Notes: generated by a model from the letters alone, not told the origin. A stretch of DNA of 64,000 bases from Leptospira paudalimensis (GCF_026151345.1 NZ_JAMQPR010000001.1:2738676-2802675); one strand, 5' to 3'. Shown: positions 1-9,733, counted from the stretch's first letter. Made by a program: numbers and translations.

Positions 1-96
1 ATTTGGTGCGTAAAAAGGTTGGGGCAGAACAATTTTGAAGATACCATCCCCAATGTCCTCCATCTCAGGAATTCGATTAGGGATGGTTACTTTCAA
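1..96 (-). CDS. N-terminal fragment of an MBL-fold-like hydrolase (cut by window edge)
   Basis: A minus-strand reading frame opens with TTG at 96 and runs off the window. An AAGGTG ribosome binding site sits five bases upstream (102-107), at the end of the MaoC gene, so the two genes are probably cotranscribed. The 32 visible residues begin MKVTIPNRIPEM and contain GDGIFKIVLPQPFYAPN. This resembles the first beta strands of metallo-beta-lactamase-fold hydrolases, which come before the metal site. No zinc ligands are inside the window, so the family call is inference from a short stretch. Confidence 0.5.
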   Translation of the reverse strand, partial: MKVTIPNRIPEMEDIGDGIFKIVLPQPFYAPN

Positions 97-105
97 AGTT
101 TCACC

Positions 106-1284
106 TTATGGTTGTTTTTTGATGATCAATCTTCTTTCGATTTCGAAGATTTTTTCTGGGATTTTTTCTTTTCCCAATTTCTTTTTGTCGTTCTCTTTGA
201 GGAAAAGATCAGCACCAAATTTATCCAATGCATCATTTGCTTTGATGTTTTTAAGTCCAATAAACTGGATTTGTACTTCTCCTGCAGGGATTCCGTATTC
301 CGTTCCTTTGTCTTCTGTTGTGAGGATTCGGGAAATACAAGTTACAGTGTCTCCAGAGAATGCAGGTTGTGTATGGTATCCTTCAGTGAAACCAAGTTCC
401 CAAATTGCGTTTTCGGAAATATCACGAGATGCCATACCAGCTAACCAACCAAATACGAGTCCACCATACACCACTGGTTCTCCACCCATTGGGCCTGAGA
501 TTCCTGCAGAATACAATTTATCATAATGAAGTGGGTGTGTGTTTCCTACTCGGTAGGTCCATTGGTAGTGTTCGTCTGTGATCGTTCTACCATTTTGGTG
601 CACATAAATTTGACCTGGTTTGAAGTTTTCAAAGTAAGTATGCCCCCAAGTGACATCTTTCATCTCAGTTGGGAATTTGAGATTTGGAAGTTTGAGTGCA
701 GGAGTTTTGGACTCAGGAAAAAAAGCAGAAGCATCACCAGGTTTTGGATTTCCTTTCGGTTTTCCATTGGACTGGTAAATCATGATCTTACGTTCGTACT
801 GTAACACCACTTCGTTTTTTTGGTTGAGGCAAAGGGTTCTCACACTTACGATTCCTGGTTTATCAGGTCCTTTGTCATCCACTGCCAAAATTTTTGTGCG
901 AGAAGACAAGGTATCACTAGGATACACTGGCATTAAAAATTGTGCGTTGTAATAACCAAGGTTTGCAAGCGCCTTTTCACTGTTATTCTGAACACCAATG
1001 GAAAGTGCTAGGTTAAACACCATGAGTGGGTGGACAAGTAGGTCTTGGAACCCGTGTGCCTTTGCATATTCACTGGATAAGTAAAGTGGATTGGCATCCA
1101 TAAACACAGTGGCAAATTCTTGGGCAAAACTTCTGTCGACTGTGAATTGGCGAGGGTGAACGTAAATATCACCGACATTGAATTCTTCGAGGTATCGTCC
1201 GTAGATGTTCTTCTTGATGTCTGAGAGAGAGGCAGGGGTTTTGGGAGCTAACTCACCAAAGGGAGACACTGATTTTTCGACCAT
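106..1284 (-). CDS. MaoC-like acyl dehydratase with two hotdog domains
   Basis: A 392-residue protein with two MaoC-type hotdog halves. The first spans about residues 35-170 ([35 protein letters not shown]). The second spans about 215-350 ([36 protein letters not shown]). The D-x-N-P-L and H-P-L-H motifs match the hydratase active-site helix of R-specific enoyl-CoA hydratases and mesaconyl-CoA hydratases. Such enzymes add water to, or remove it from, short acyl-CoA esters. It lies just upstream of, and in line with, the MBL-like gene. The substrate cannot be told from the sequence. No signal peptide is present, so it should be cytoplasmic. Confidence 0.8.
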   Translation of the reverse strand: MVEKSVSPFGELAPKTPASLSDIKKNIYGRYLEEFNVGDIYVHPRQFTVDRSFAQEFATVFMDANPLYLSSEYAKAHGFQDLLVHPLMVFNLALSIGVQNNSEKALANLGYYNAQFLMPVYPSDTLSSRTKILAVDDKGPDKPGIVSVRTLCLNQKNEVVLQYERKIMIYQSNGKPKGNPKPGDASAFFPESKTPALKLPNLKFPTEMKDVTWGHTYFENFKPGQIYVHQNGRTITDEHYQWTYRVGNTHPLHYDKLYSAGISGPMGGEPVVYGGLVFGWLAGMASRDISENAIWELGFTEGYHTQPAFSGDTVTCISRILTTEDKGTEYGIPAGEVQIQFIGLKNIKANDALDKFGADLFLKENDKKKLGKEKIPEKIFEIERRLIIKKQP

Positions 1285-1355
1285 GGGAATTCCTTTTTCG
1301 AATGGGATAGGACTAATTTTCCAAGAGAGGTCCTACAGAAAACGATTTTTCCAGC

Positions 1356-1550
1356 TCATCCGGTCGCTCGTTTGGCGTATTCCTCCTTCCAAGCGCTGTG
1401 CCAAAGATACCATTCTTCCCGAACCGCGCGGTACCTTGTCAAATCACTGCGCACTTCTTGCATCAGTAATTCCAATTCTTCCACTCGGCGAAAGAGGCGT
1501 AAGGTCAAAGCCTCCCACTCTTCCTGGTTCTCTGCCATCCATGGTTCCAT
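1356..1550 (-). CDS. Small coiled-coil protein of unknown function
   Basis: A 64-residue acidic/basic helical protein (EEWEALTLRLFRRVEELELL) that should form one long amphipathic helix with heptad-like leucines, followed by a Trp-rich tail (EEWYLWHSAWKEEY). I recognise no family. It fills the gap between the MaoC gene and the divergent aldehyde dehydrogenase, and a + strand frame overlaps it (1372-1596). Helical, low-Cys composition favours the minus frame. It could also be spurious. Confidence 0.45.
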   Translation of the reverse strand: MEPWMAENQEEWEALTLRLFRRVEELELLMQEVRSDLTRYRAVREEWYLWHSAWKEEYAKRATG

Positions 1551-1622
1551 AATTTATCTATCGGCGGATCTTTTCTGTAAAATGTTGCTTTTTTAGTCCC
1601 GCGCGCATTCGATTCATGGATC

Positions 1623-3227
1623 ATGAGCTTTGTTTTTCCGACAGAAGATTCCATTCCCGCTGCTTACCGCATCTCACCCATCCACCAAACCAAATACCTT
1701 CACGGTGGCGAAATTCTGGAGTGGAAGGGAGAAACACAAATCGTCAAGTCTCCAATTTTTCTTAAACGGAATGGCAAATTGGAACAAGTGGTTCTCGGTT
1801 CTTACCCAAGTTTCGATGAAACACAAAGTCTAAAAGCACTCGATGCCGCAGTGAAAGCTTACGACCACGGAACAGGTGTTTGGCCCACTTCCACACCAGA
1901 GGAAAGGATTTTGGCAGTGAACCATTTTGTCTCCCTCATGAAAGAAAAACGGAACCAAATCATTTTACTTCTGATGTGGGAAATTGGCAAAACAGAAAAG
2001 GATGCCACAAAAGAATTTGATCGCACCATCGAATACTTAGAAGACACAGTCGATGCACTCCGAGAACTGGAATCCAATTCTTCTAAATACATACAAGAAA
2101 GTGGACTCATTGCCCAAATCAAACGTTCCCCTTATGGAGTGGTTTTGTGTATGGGGCCATTTAACTACCCGTTAAACGAAACTTTTTGTACCTTAATCCC
2201 TGCAATCCTTATGGGAAATACGGTTGTTTTCAAACCAGCAAAGTATGGTGTTTTACTGTTAGAACCACTCCTCGAATGTTTCCAAAAAGCCTTTCCACCT
2301 GGTGTCATCAACACTGTTTATGGTGATGGAGCCAAAGTCATTTCACCCATTATGGAATCAGGTAAAATTGATGTGTTTGCTTTTATTGGTTCGAGCCAAA
2401 CCGCAAATCTCATCACAAAAAAACACCCCAAACTCAACCGCCTAAGGTCTGTTCTCGGACTCAATGCCAAAAACCCTGCAATCATACTTCCCGATACCGA
2501 TTTAAAAACAATGGTTCCTGAAATTGTATCGGGATCCTTGTCATACAATGGACAAAGGTGTACGGCACTCAAAATCCTTTTTGTCCACAAAGATATCTTA
2601 GATGAGTTTACCAAATTGTATTTGGAAGAATTTTCCAAATGGAAAGCAGGGATGCCTTGGGACAAAGATATTAACTTTACTCCACTCCCTGAAGAAGGAA
2701 AAACCAAATGGCTCAAAGAACTTTTGGATGATGCAATACAACATGGGGCAAAGATCTTAAACCAAGGTGGTGGGGAAATTACAGAATCCTTTATGACTCC
2801 TGCCATCCTTTCACCAGTCTCACCTAACGCTCGTCTGTATCACGAAGAACAATTTGGACCACTTGTTCCGATTGTCCCATTTACACACATTGAAGAACCA
2901 ATGGAATACATCATCAATTCGAATATGGGCCAACAAGCAAGTGTGTTTGGAGAAGACCCAAAAACGATTGGAAAACTCATTGATACCTTGGTGAACCAAG
3001 TGGCTCGTGTGAATTGGAATGCACAATGCCAACGTGGACCCGATGTGTTTCCGTTTTCAGGAAGGAAGGATTCTGCAGACGGAACCCTTTCTGTTTCCGA
3101 TGCCCTACGTGTATTTTCCTTACGAACAGTGGTGAGCCTAAAGGACACGGAAAGGGGACGTAATCTTCTAGGAGAAGTACTGAAGACAAAAAGTTCCCGT
3201 TACCTCACAGAAGAATTTCACTTGTAA
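1623..3227 (+). CDS. Aldehyde dehydrogenase, NADP-dependent glyceraldehyde-3-phosphate dehydrogenase-like
   Basis: A 534-residue ALDH-superfamily enzyme. The cofactor-binding segment is PYGVVLCMGPFNYPLNET (about 170-187), with FKPAKYG near 203. The catalytic cysteine is C313 in SYNGQRCTALKI. The C-terminal oligomerisation region carries RGPDVFPFSGRKDS. It is longer than typical ALDHs and its motifs resemble non-phosphorylating GAPDH (GapN), which would oxidise glyceraldehyde-3-phosphate to 3-phosphoglycerate with NADP. The usual general-base glutamate in LELGG is not there: the aligned segment reads LGLNAKNP, with Gly279 at that place. I think this variant marks a whole subfamily, so it need not mean loss of activity. 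Confidence 0.8.
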   Translation: MSFVFPTEDSIPAAYRISPIHQTKYLHGGEILEWKGETQIVKSPIFLKRNGKLEQVVLGSYPSFDETQSLKALDAAVKAYDHGTGVWPTSTPEERILAVNHFVSLMKEKRNQIILLLMWEIGKTEKDATKEFDRTIEYLEDTVDALRELESNSSKYIQESGLIAQIKRSPYGVVLCMGPFNYPLNETFCTLIPAILMGNTVVFKPAKYGVLLLEPLLECFQKAFPPGVINTVYGDGAKVISPIMESGKIDVFAFIGSSQTANLITKKHPKLNRLRSVLGLNAKNPAIILPDTDLKTMVPEIVSGSLSYNGQRCTALKILFVHKDILDEFTKLYLEEFSKWKAGMPWDKDINFTPLPEEGKTKWLKELLDDAIQHGAKILNQGGGEITESFMTPAILSPVSPNARLYHEEQFGPLVPIVPFTHIEEPMEYIINSNMGQQASVFGEDPKTIGKLIDTLVNQVARVNWNAQCQRGPDVFPFSGRKDSADGTLSVSDALRVFSLRTVVSLKDTERGRNLLGEVLKTKSSRYLTEEFHL

Positions 3228-3299
3228 GTCCTTCAGTTTTCTCCGATCATTGAGAAAGGGGAATCCCTAATTTGTTTAAATAGGGAAAGAGGGAGGAAA

Positions 3300-4562
3300 A
3301 TGTACAAACAGATTGTTCGAATGATTTCCTTCCTTGTTGCCTTGGGATTCCTTTCCTGTAATCCAGTCAAAGGGCGTGACGAGTATCTCTTATCTCTTGT
3401 CAATGGTTTGACAACTACCACCGTAACTACGGCATTCACGATTGGGACTTCTTCCAAGATCAATGTAACAAGCGCTAGTGTGATTCTGTATTATGGAACC
3501 CCACAATTATTTGGTTTTTCACTGGTATCACCACCAACTGCAAATGTAACCCTTGCTTTCACAAATTCTAAACTCAATGCAATTGGGAACTTAACCTTTA
3601 CTCCAGCCAATTATAGTACAATTCAAACCATTACACTTACATCTAACACACAACTCATGGAGTCATCTTCACTGAGTGTATCGGCAACAAGTGTAGATAC
3701 AAATTATTCAGGTGTTTCTGGATCCATTACCATTAACCATAGAAATGTAAATATCGTTTATACCGGTAGTTCATTTATTTTTAAGGAAGACGATTCAGCA
3801 CCTACACTGAATCCAATCCTCGGATTCCCGATAACAAATTGTTCGGTTGCCCCTGCCCTTCCAAATGGATTATCATTGAACACAAGTACTTGTGTGATTT
3901 CAGGAACTCCTACAGACTCACAAGCAGGAACGACTTACACAGTCACTGCCACCGATGGAACCAATACAGATACCGAAAATATAACCATTCGCATCACACC
4001 AACCGTTTATCGCATTTTTATTACTGCATCATCCTATGATGGAAATCTGCAAGGAGCCGCAGCAAACGGACCTGCAGGTGCCGATCTCAAATGTAATTCT
4101 GATGCGAACACACCAGGTACTGGAACATACAAAGCTATGCTCACAGATGGAACGAATCGGAATGCATGTTCCACTGATAATTGTGGTGGTGGTGCAGGAG
4201 AGAACATAGATTGGGTCTTTCAATCTGGTAGAATCTACATACGCGCAAGTGATGCAGCGTCTCTTTTTACTGCGAATGCATCTGGAATCATAAATGCTCC
4301 CGCTGCCAATATGCTAAGCCAAAGTTTTGCTTCTGGCACAACCAAGTATTTTTGGACTGGTTTTGCTGTATCGAATTATTGGCAGGAGGCAACCGCCCAA
4401 TCTTCCAATAGCTGTAATGACTGGACAAGTAATGCTAACACAGCCACTGCAAGTGAAGGCGGAAGGGTCGGAGCATCTAATACAACCGACTACACTGCTT
4501 TTCGATCGGGGAGTGGAAGGAGTTGCGATACCTTTTATTACTTACTCTGTGTCGAACAATAA
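3300..4562 (+). CDS. DUF1554 lipoprotein with an Ig-like putative binding domain
   Basis: A 420-residue exported lipoprotein. The start has a good GGGAGG site. The signal peptide ends in a lipobox (LGFLSC, Cys near residue 20). Residues about 45-150 are Thr/Ser-rich beta repeats. A He_PIG-like Ig domain follows (GLSLNTSTCVISGTPT). The C-terminal ~185 residues form a DUF1554 domain (YRIFITASSYDGNLQG through RSCDTFYYLLCVEQ) with many cysteines. DUF1554 is typical of Leptospira and includes the endostatin-like Len proteins, which in pathogens bind host matrix and complement regulators. Here it is probably a surface adhesin-type or polysaccharide-binding protein, with ligand unknown. Confidence 0.85.
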   Translation: MYKQIVRMISFLVALGFLSCNPVKGRDEYLLSLVNGLTTTTVTTAFTIGTSSKINVTSASVILYYGTPQLFGFSLVSPPTANVTLAFTNSKLNAIGNLTFTPANYSTIQTITLTSNTQLMESSSLSVSATSVDTNYSGVSGSITINHRNVNIVYTGSSFIFKEDDSAPTLNPILGFPITNCSVAPALPNGLSLNTSTCVISGTPTDSQAGTTYTVTATDGTNTDTENITIRITPTVYRIFITASSYDGNLQGAAANGPAGADLKCNSDANTPGTGTYKAMLTDGTNRNACSTDNCGGGAGENIDWVFQSGRIYIRASDAASLFTANASGIINAPAANMLSQSFASGTTKYFWTGFAVSNYWQEATAQSSNSCNDWTSNANTATASEGGRVGASNTTDYTAFRSGSGRSCDTFYYLLCVEQ

Positions 4563-4698
4563 TCCCAAACATTTCCACCAAATCCTGTGGATGAATCTTT
4601 GGATCATCCTAAAACAAAACAAATTCGTGTTTTAAAAACAAATCCAACCAGGTATTTTCTTCTCGCTTTCTTCAAAAATTCCATTACAATTTCCCACC

Positions 4699-5976
4699 GT
4701 GATCCAAATCCTTATCAATTCTCTTGCTGGCAAAACCGTATCCCTCACCCAAAAAACAACAGACTCCCTGTTAAAAGGGGTTCAATTCCTAGTCAAAGGA
4801 AGTCTCTCTTCTACGGGCGATGGATTGGATTTACTCTCCAATGCTTTTTTTTATAAACCTGAATGGAGAGATGCCCTCCAAAAACTCGGCGTACAAGTGA
4901 AGGACAAAGGTATCCGATCCAATGAAGAGTTCCAAAAAACAATCGAACTCACAAACCAAGCCTTTGACAAAGCACTCTTCAAAGTAGAACTCACAGCAAA
5001 AAAAAGTGATGATATGGTGTTTGATAACCGTATGGTCTCAAGTATATTAGGAAGTTCTCATAACCAAAAATTCAAACTCACAAAAATTGATATGAGTTTT
5101 CGAACTTTTGGAAAAGACATCACGGCAAAAGAAACCATCACAGAATACCTAAACTCAGGCAAAACAAAATCTGTCTTATTTTTACCGGGGCTTTTTACGG
5201 ACGAAACGGTTTGGCAAGAACAAACTGTCGAATACAAGGACAGGAAAATTACGTCTCCAGGCCTTGCTACGGAACTTGCAGAATGCGGATACTTCTCTTT
5301 TTATCTCAGATACAACCATGGTCTACCCATCCATGAAAATGGAAAAAAACTCATGCACTTACTAGATGTATTTTTTGAAGAAAACAAAGAAATCCATCCA
5401 GACATCATCTGTTATAGCTTGGGTTGTTTGATTTTTCGATCCTGTATGTACCATGCAAAATTAGAAAACAAACCTTGGATTACAAGACTTGGGAAAATCA
5501 CACTCGTTGCAGCACCTAACAAAGGTTCATATTTAGAAAAAATTGGTTTTTGGTTGGGTTTTTTATTTGAAAAGAGTCCAAACATTGCCTTAAAGATCAT
5601 TGGAATGATCGGAAATTTGAGAAGTGATGCCATCAAAGATTTATCATTTGGTCTCATCCGAAAAGAGGAAAAAGGTTGGAAGGAAACAATTTCTGGATAC
5701 TTTGCAGAGACTTATTTTGGCGAATTGGATGATTTGGATGTGTACCAAGCATATGCTCTTATGGAGGGCCCTGAGAATCCACTACAGAATTTTTTAGGTG
5801 ATGGAATCGTTGAGAAAAAAAGCCTAACCTATTTAACGGACAAAGTGTTCGATAAAAAACCAAATCCTGCACTTCGTACATTGGAATTAAAAAAACAAAA
5901 CCATTTTTCCATCATCAGCTCCCGTCGCCTCATCCATTGGGTGAAGGAAGTATTTGGTGTGGCACCAAAAGTTTAA
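4699..5976 (+). CDS. Alpha/beta hydrolase (lipase/esterase-like)
   Basis: A 425-residue cytoplasmic-looking hydrolase starting at GTG, without a clear Shine-Dalgarno. About 120 N-terminal residues are helical and of unknown role. The fold then begins at SVLFLPGLFTDETVW (oxyanion loop). The nucleophile elbow reads CYSLGC, so Ser sits in C-x-S-x-G instead of G-x-S-x-G. A likely acid is the Asp in LGDGIVEKKS and a likely His is in NHFSII near the end. It ends four bases into the convergent HDAC-family gene. The substrate is unknown, and a lipid ester is a guess from the neighbourhood. Confidence 0.65.
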   Translation: MIQILINSLAGKTVSLTQKTTDSLLKGVQFLVKGSLSSTGDGLDLLSNAFFYKPEWRDALQKLGVQVKDKGIRSNEEFQKTIELTNQAFDKALFKVELTAKKSDDMVFDNRMVSSILGSSHNQKFKLTKIDMSFRTFGKDITAKETITEYLNSGKTKSVLFLPGLFTDETVWQEQTVEYKDRKITSPGLATELAECGYFSFYLRYNHGLPIHENGKKLMHLLDVFFEENKEIHPDIICYSLGCLIFRSCMYHAKLENKPWITRLGKITLVAAPNKGSYLEKIGFWLGFLFEKSPNIALKIIGMIGNLRSDAIKDLSFGLIRKEEKGWKETISGYFAETYFGELDDLDVYQAYALMEGPENPLQNFLGDGIVEKKSLTYLTDKVFDKKPNPALRTLELKKQNHFSIISSRRLIHWVKEVFGVAPKV

Positions 5977-6905
5977 ATTGCCAATGCCTCCAAATGCACT
6001 TTTACAGATTCCGAAAGTGCATGGAAATCATACCCACCTTCCAAAAACGATAAAAGTTTGCCTGCAGAGTACGTGTTTGCAATTTTTTTCACTTCTTCAG
6101 TCAGTTTTTCATAAGAAGAGGTATTCAAATTCATACCAGCTAACGGGTCTTTTGTGTGTGCATCAAACCCAGCTGAAACCAATACAAACTCAGGTTGGAA
6201 AGTTTCCATCTCTTTATGCACCTTTAGAAATTGGTCTAAATACTCTTTTTCTTCGGCACCTCTTGCCATAGGCAAATTGAGTGTGAAACCTGTGCCTTTC
6301 CCTTTGCCTCGTTCTTGTGAGGAACCAGTCCCTGGGTAAAAAGGGTATTGGTGGAGAGATACAAAATATATAGAGTCATCTTCGTAAAACTGGTGTTGGG
6401 TGCCATTCCCATGATGCACGTCCCAATCCAATATCAAAATTCGTTTGATCCCTTGTGTCTGAAGGTATTTGGCAGTGATTGCAATATTGTTGAATAAACA
6501 AAATCCCATCGCATGATCTACTTCCGCATGATGGCCTGGAGGCCGAACAAGAGCCATACCGTTTTTTAATTTACCATCTAAAATGTCTTGTGCAAGAGTC
6601 ACACCTGCCCCTACCGCAAAACTTGCCGCCTGAAACGAATTTGGCGAAAAAACAGTATCTCCATCTAAATACCCAGATCCTTTTTCTTCACAAACTTTTC
6701 CCACCAAACGAACGTAATTTGGATCGTGAATCATCGAAATCAATGACAAAGGAGCTTCCTTAAACGATTTTATCCATTCAAAAGATTGAGAAGGTAAGTC
6801 AGAAATTTTGTCTAAAATTGATTCTAAACGTACATGGGTTTCTGGATGACCTGGACCAGTTTTGTGATCCAAAAATGAGGAATGGAATGAGATACCCGTT
6901 TTCAT
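5973..6905 (-). CDS. Histone deacetylase family protein (class II-like amidohydrolase)
   Basis: A 310-residue zinc hydrolase of the arginase/deacetylase fold. Catalytic motifs are RPPGHHAEVDHAMGFCLFNN (the His-His charge relay), LDWDVHHGNGTQ (zinc Asp and His) and SAGFDAHTKDPLAG (zinc Asp). In bacteria this family includes acetylpolyamine amidohydrolases and acetoin utilisation AcuC, which remove acyl groups from small amines or protein lysines. It overlaps the upstream gene (6902-7471) by four bases, so the two are translationally coupled. All catalytic residues seem intact. The substrate is not predictable. Confidence 0.85.
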   Translation of the reverse strand: MKTGISFHSSFLDHKTGPGHPETHVRLESILDKISDLPSQSFEWIKSFKEAPLSLISMIHDPNYVRLVGKVCEEKGSGYLDGDTVFSPNSFQAASFAVGAGVTLAQDILDGKLKNGMALVRPPGHHAEVDHAMGFCLFNNIAITAKYLQTQGIKRILILDWDVHHGNGTQHQFYEDDSIYFVSLHQYPFYPGTGSSQERGKGKGTGFTLNLPMARGAEEKEYLDQFLKVHKEMETFQPEFVLVSAGFDAHTKDPLAGMNLNTSSYEKLTEEVKKIANTYSAGKLLSFLEGGYDFHALSESVKVHLEALAI

Positions 6906-7471
6906 TGGAATAACATAAACCTTTCGATATAAACAATCATCTCAATGATCTCAGCGATAATCCGATCAATTTGTTTTGTAATTTGAATTTTTTCGTCAGG
7001 TGAAATTGTTTTGTCCAAACCTGCATTTCCATAAACAGCATAAAATGTTTTGATATCATTTGAGAAGTCTGAGTTAAACCAATCCTTAAACACTCGTTGT
7101 TTCATTTTGTATTCAGGTCGGATGTTTCCAGTGAGTTCCCAAATCCCACCTTCACCAAAACGTAATCGTAATTCAAACAAACCTCTATCCTTTCGGATGT
7201 ACACTTCTTCATCAGATTGTGCAAAATCAAGTTTTCGCAACATCACAAGTACGATCAGAATGTTTTCTAAATATTCAATTAAATCTTTTTTTTCAGTTCC
7301 GCTGATTTTTGCATCATCACCCAAATGTTGGAGATAGGACTCCCCCATCGATTTATAAAGTTTTGAGACTTCCACCATTCGGTCTTTAAATTGAGTTTGT
7401 TCTGATAAAACTTCTGGGAAACGACCATAGGATTTGATCTGGAAGTCATTTGTGATTTCAATCATGCCCAA
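6902..7471 (-). CDS. Protein of unknown function coupled to an HDAC-family gene
   Basis: A 189-residue soluble protein with no motif I recognise. It is mostly helical: a central KKDLIEYLENILIVLVML helix, an acidic beta region (LFELRLRFGEGGIWELTGNI) and a C-terminal helix rich in Ile and Met (IDRIIAEIIEMIVYIERF). It is transcribed ahead of the class II-like deacetylase gene with a four-base overlap, which suggests the two products act together. No signal peptide is visible. It could be an accessory subunit or regulator of the deacetylase, which is inference from context only. Confidence 0.65.
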   Translation of the reverse strand: MGMIEITNDFQIKSYGRFPEVLSEQTQFKDRMVEVSKLYKSMGESYLQHLGDDAKISGTEKKDLIEYLENILIVLVMLRKLDFAQSDEEVYIRKDRGLFELRLRFGEGGIWELTGNIRPEYKMKQRVFKDWFNSDFSNDIKTFYAVYGNAGLDKTISPDEKIQITKQIDRIIAEIIEMIVYIERFMLFQ

Positions 7472-7551
7472 ATTTTGGGAGAGTAAGGGAATTTCGTCAA
7501 TCGATTCGATTTGAAATTTCTTTCATGTGAGAAAAACTTGTCATAAAGACC

Positions 7552-8514
7552 ATGAAACCATTATTCACATTCCTACTCTTATTTGTTTTTGTCTCCTGCC
7601 AGTCGGTCTCCTCCACCAAAAGCCAACAAAAATCGGGTTCTATCCAGGAATCACCTGAATTTATAGAAGGACTCTATATTAATACCAAAACGATACGGGA
7701 TAAAAAACGTTGGAGTTTACTTTTCCAAGTCATGAAAGATGCGGGTATGAATACCGCTGTTGTCGATATGCAACCGTACCCACCTTCACCAGAACAAGTT
7801 GCTGAAGCAAAAGCACTTGGTATTTATATGGTGGCAAGAGTTGTAAACTTCGAAGGTGGTTTACTAGAAAAAACACCTAACGCAAACCTTGTTTCTTCCA
7901 TCCAAAAATCAATTCGTAAGGCTTGTGAATTAGGATTCCCTGAAATTCAATTGGATTACATTCGATATGCTGATGGTGGCACTAACTTTAGTATGAGTTA
8001 TGAAAAACGATACGAATCAATTTTAGGAATCATCAAAGACCATAAAGAAAAAACCAAAGACAGTTGTCCTAGTGATACAAAGTGGTCTGCTGATATTTTT
8101 GGAAGGGTTCCTTTCATTGAAAATGATGTCATAGGTCAAAAAGTAGAACCGTTTAGTGAGGAACTGAATGGACTATATCCAATGTTATACCCATCCCATT
8201 TTTATGGTTTGACCAAACGAGTTTCAGATCCTTATGGAACCATCAAGGATGGACTTGATCTAACAGTCAAAAGAGCCAAACAAGGAACAAAAGCCATTGC
8301 TTGGGTCCAAGGATTCAAAATGATGGTTGGTCCAAGTAAATTGAGTTATATTGATTACATCAAAGTGCAGATGCAAGGTGCAAGAGATTCTGCAGGACAT
8401 GGATTTATCGTTTGGAATGCCGGGAATGAATACTTAGAAACCATGAATGCATATGAAAAATACAAAAAGGAACCAACACCTAACAGCACAAAAGTTTCCA
8501 AAAACGAAGAATAA
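7552..8514 (+). CDS. DUF4015 putative glycoside-hydrolase-like lipoprotein
   Basis: A 320-residue exported protein with a short signal peptide ending in a lipobox (FVSC, Cys near residue 16). The body is a TIM-barrel-like DUF4015 domain: EGLYINTKTIRDKKRW, TAVVDMQPY, IYMVARVVNFEGG, IQLDYIRYADGG, WSADIFGRVPF, GLYPMLYPSHF and AIAWVQGF. Acidic residues at strand ends (LDYIRYAD and SADIF) are where glycoside hydrolases hold catalytic carboxylates. The family is often called a putative glycosyl hydrolase, and no substrate is established that I know of. It is divergent from the 6902-7471 gene across an 80-base gap. Confidence 0.75.
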   Translation: MKPLFTFLLLFVFVSCQSVSSTKSQQKSGSIQESPEFIEGLYINTKTIRDKKRWSLLFQVMKDAGMNTAVVDMQPYPPSPEQVAEAKALGIYMVARVVNFEGGLLEKTPNANLVSSIQKSIRKACELGFPEIQLDYIRYADGGTNFSMSYEKRYESILGIIKDHKEKTKDSCPSDTKWSADIFGRVPFIENDVIGQKVEPFSEELNGLYPMLYPSHFYGLTKRVSDPYGTIKDGLDLTVKRAKQGTKAIAWVQGFKMMVGPSKLSYIDYIKVQMQGARDSAGHGFIVWNAGNEYLETMNAYEKYKKEPTPNSTKVSKNEE

Positions 8515-8573
8515 CTTCATTTTTGGAGATATACTTCACTAGGAATTCTGAAGCAAATTTACAAAGGTGTAAT

Positions 8574-8603
8574 AAAAGGAAGTGGGATTATTTCCCTGCT
8601 TCC
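8574..8603 (-). terminator. Likely rho-independent terminator after the downstream lipase foldase gene
   Basis: On the minus strand, GGAAG and GGGA pair with TCCC and CTTCC around a short loop and an asymmetric internal loop, followed by TTTTATT. The hairpin includes the stop codon of the foldase gene (8588-8590). It would end the lipase/foldase transcript. Confidence 0.5.
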
Positions 8604-9610
8604 TCTATATTTTTTCTCCTTGAATAGGCATCAGCTTCTTCTTCTGAACCTAACATTTGGATGCGAAGTTCTTTCAGTTTTTTCTCTTTCTCTGCTTGCG
8701 AAAGATTGGCATTTTCTCTTAAAAATTCTCTTTCTTTGGATTCGTAGGAAGAAATTGATTCTGAAAATTTAGCTTCTTTTTTACGTTCATTCGCCAAACT
8801 TTCTGCCTTTTCTTTTCCAAAGTATTTGGATTCGATTTTAAATAGGTATTTTTCTTTTTCTTTTGGATCCGTAAGTGTGGAAAACTCTTTATCACGAAGA
8901 GACATTTCCATCTGGTAATGATCAAACTTATCTTCTCTCGATACTAAAGAATCATAATAGTTTCCATAGGTTTTTTTCTTAAATTCTTCAAATTGTTTTA
9001 CACGAAGATCAGCAGGAAGGTTTGCCGATTGTTTAATAAAATTATTTGTACCTTCCAAAAAGCTAACTTGTGATTCTTCCATCCCAAATATTAAGTCTGC
9101 TTTATCAGAAAGCACTTCTCTACGTTTGGATTTAATTTTTTCATACAACTCCAAAAATGGAAGGTCCGTAGGTTGTTCCCACTTTCGGTATTCTTCCTCA
9201 TATCGGAAGTAGGAAACAAATAAGTCTTTTACTTTTTCTTTGTCTGGGGATTCATATTCAGCATCAATATAGGCAAGAATCGTCGCATTACACTGATCAG
9301 GTGTAAAATCAGGTTTGCATTTGCGTCTTAAGGCCCACACTTCCCAAACAAAATTGATCTTACCTGATTTAAGATCATCAAGTAACTCTAAATAAGGTTT
9401 GGTTCGATCTTCTCGAAAAGGAGAGATCGCCTCATCCCAAAACCCTTCTCCATTTCCCATTGGGGAAATACGGTCAGAAGCCATTTGTTCTTCTGGCGAT
9501 ATGGATTCTTTGGAAATCCCACCACCATCTGATTGTTTTAGAAAAAAAAGTAAACCGACAAAAAGAATGAGAAAGAGGATAACAACGAGTAATATTTTTT
9601 TAAAATCCAT
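8588..9610 (-). CDS. Lipase-specific foldase (LifO-like lipase chaperone), copy 1
   Basis: A 340-residue membrane-anchored protein. One N-terminal transmembrane helix (about 5-24, LLVVILFLILFVGLLFFL) is followed by a variable Ser/Pro linker and a long, charged, helical domain. The tail of helices and the repeated F-G-x-E-E/E-A motifs (LIFGMEESQ, KYFGKEKAES, QMLGSEEEADAYSRR) match the extended helical scaffold of Lif proteins, which wrap a secreted lipase in the periplasm and help it fold. SYFRYEEEY lies where Lif proteins have their conserved motif but is diverged. It follows the 9734-10645 lipase on the same strand, with a terminator hairpin between them. Confidence 0.75.
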   Translation of the reverse strand: MDFKKILLVVILFLILFVGLLFFLKQSDGGGISKESISPEEQMASDRISPMGNGEGFWDEAISPFREDRTKPYLELLDDLKSGKINFVWEVWALRRKCKPDFTPDQCNATILAYIDAEYESPDKEKVKDLFVSYFRYEEEYRKWEQPTDLPFLELYEKIKSKRREVLSDKADLIFGMEESQVSFLEGTNNFIKQSANLPADLRVKQFEEFKKKTYGNYYDSLVSREDKFDHYQMEMSLRDKEFSTLTDPKEKEKYLFKIESKYFGKEKAESLANERKKEAKFSESISSYESKEREFLRENANLSQAEKEKKLKELRIQMLGSEEEADAYSRRKNIEEAGK

Positions 9611-9685
9611 TTGTAGTATCGAAAAAACCTTTGGGGAACATTTAAAAATTTAAGAAGAATAGAAGATTGGAATTTTGCGTACAAT

Positions 9686-9712
9686 AAAAAAGCCGACGGT
9701 AGAACCATCGGC
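9686..9712 (-). terminator. Rho-independent terminator between lipase 1 and its foldase gene
   Basis: Minus-strand GCCGATGGT pairs with ACCGTCGGC (nine pairs, one G-U) around a three-base loop, followed by six U. The + strand copy has a C-A mismatch and no U tract, so the signal points along the minus strand. It lies 22 bases after the lipase stop and before the foldase start at 9610. Confidence 0.8.
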
Positions 9713-9733
9713 CTTTCCTTTGAGTGGATATAA

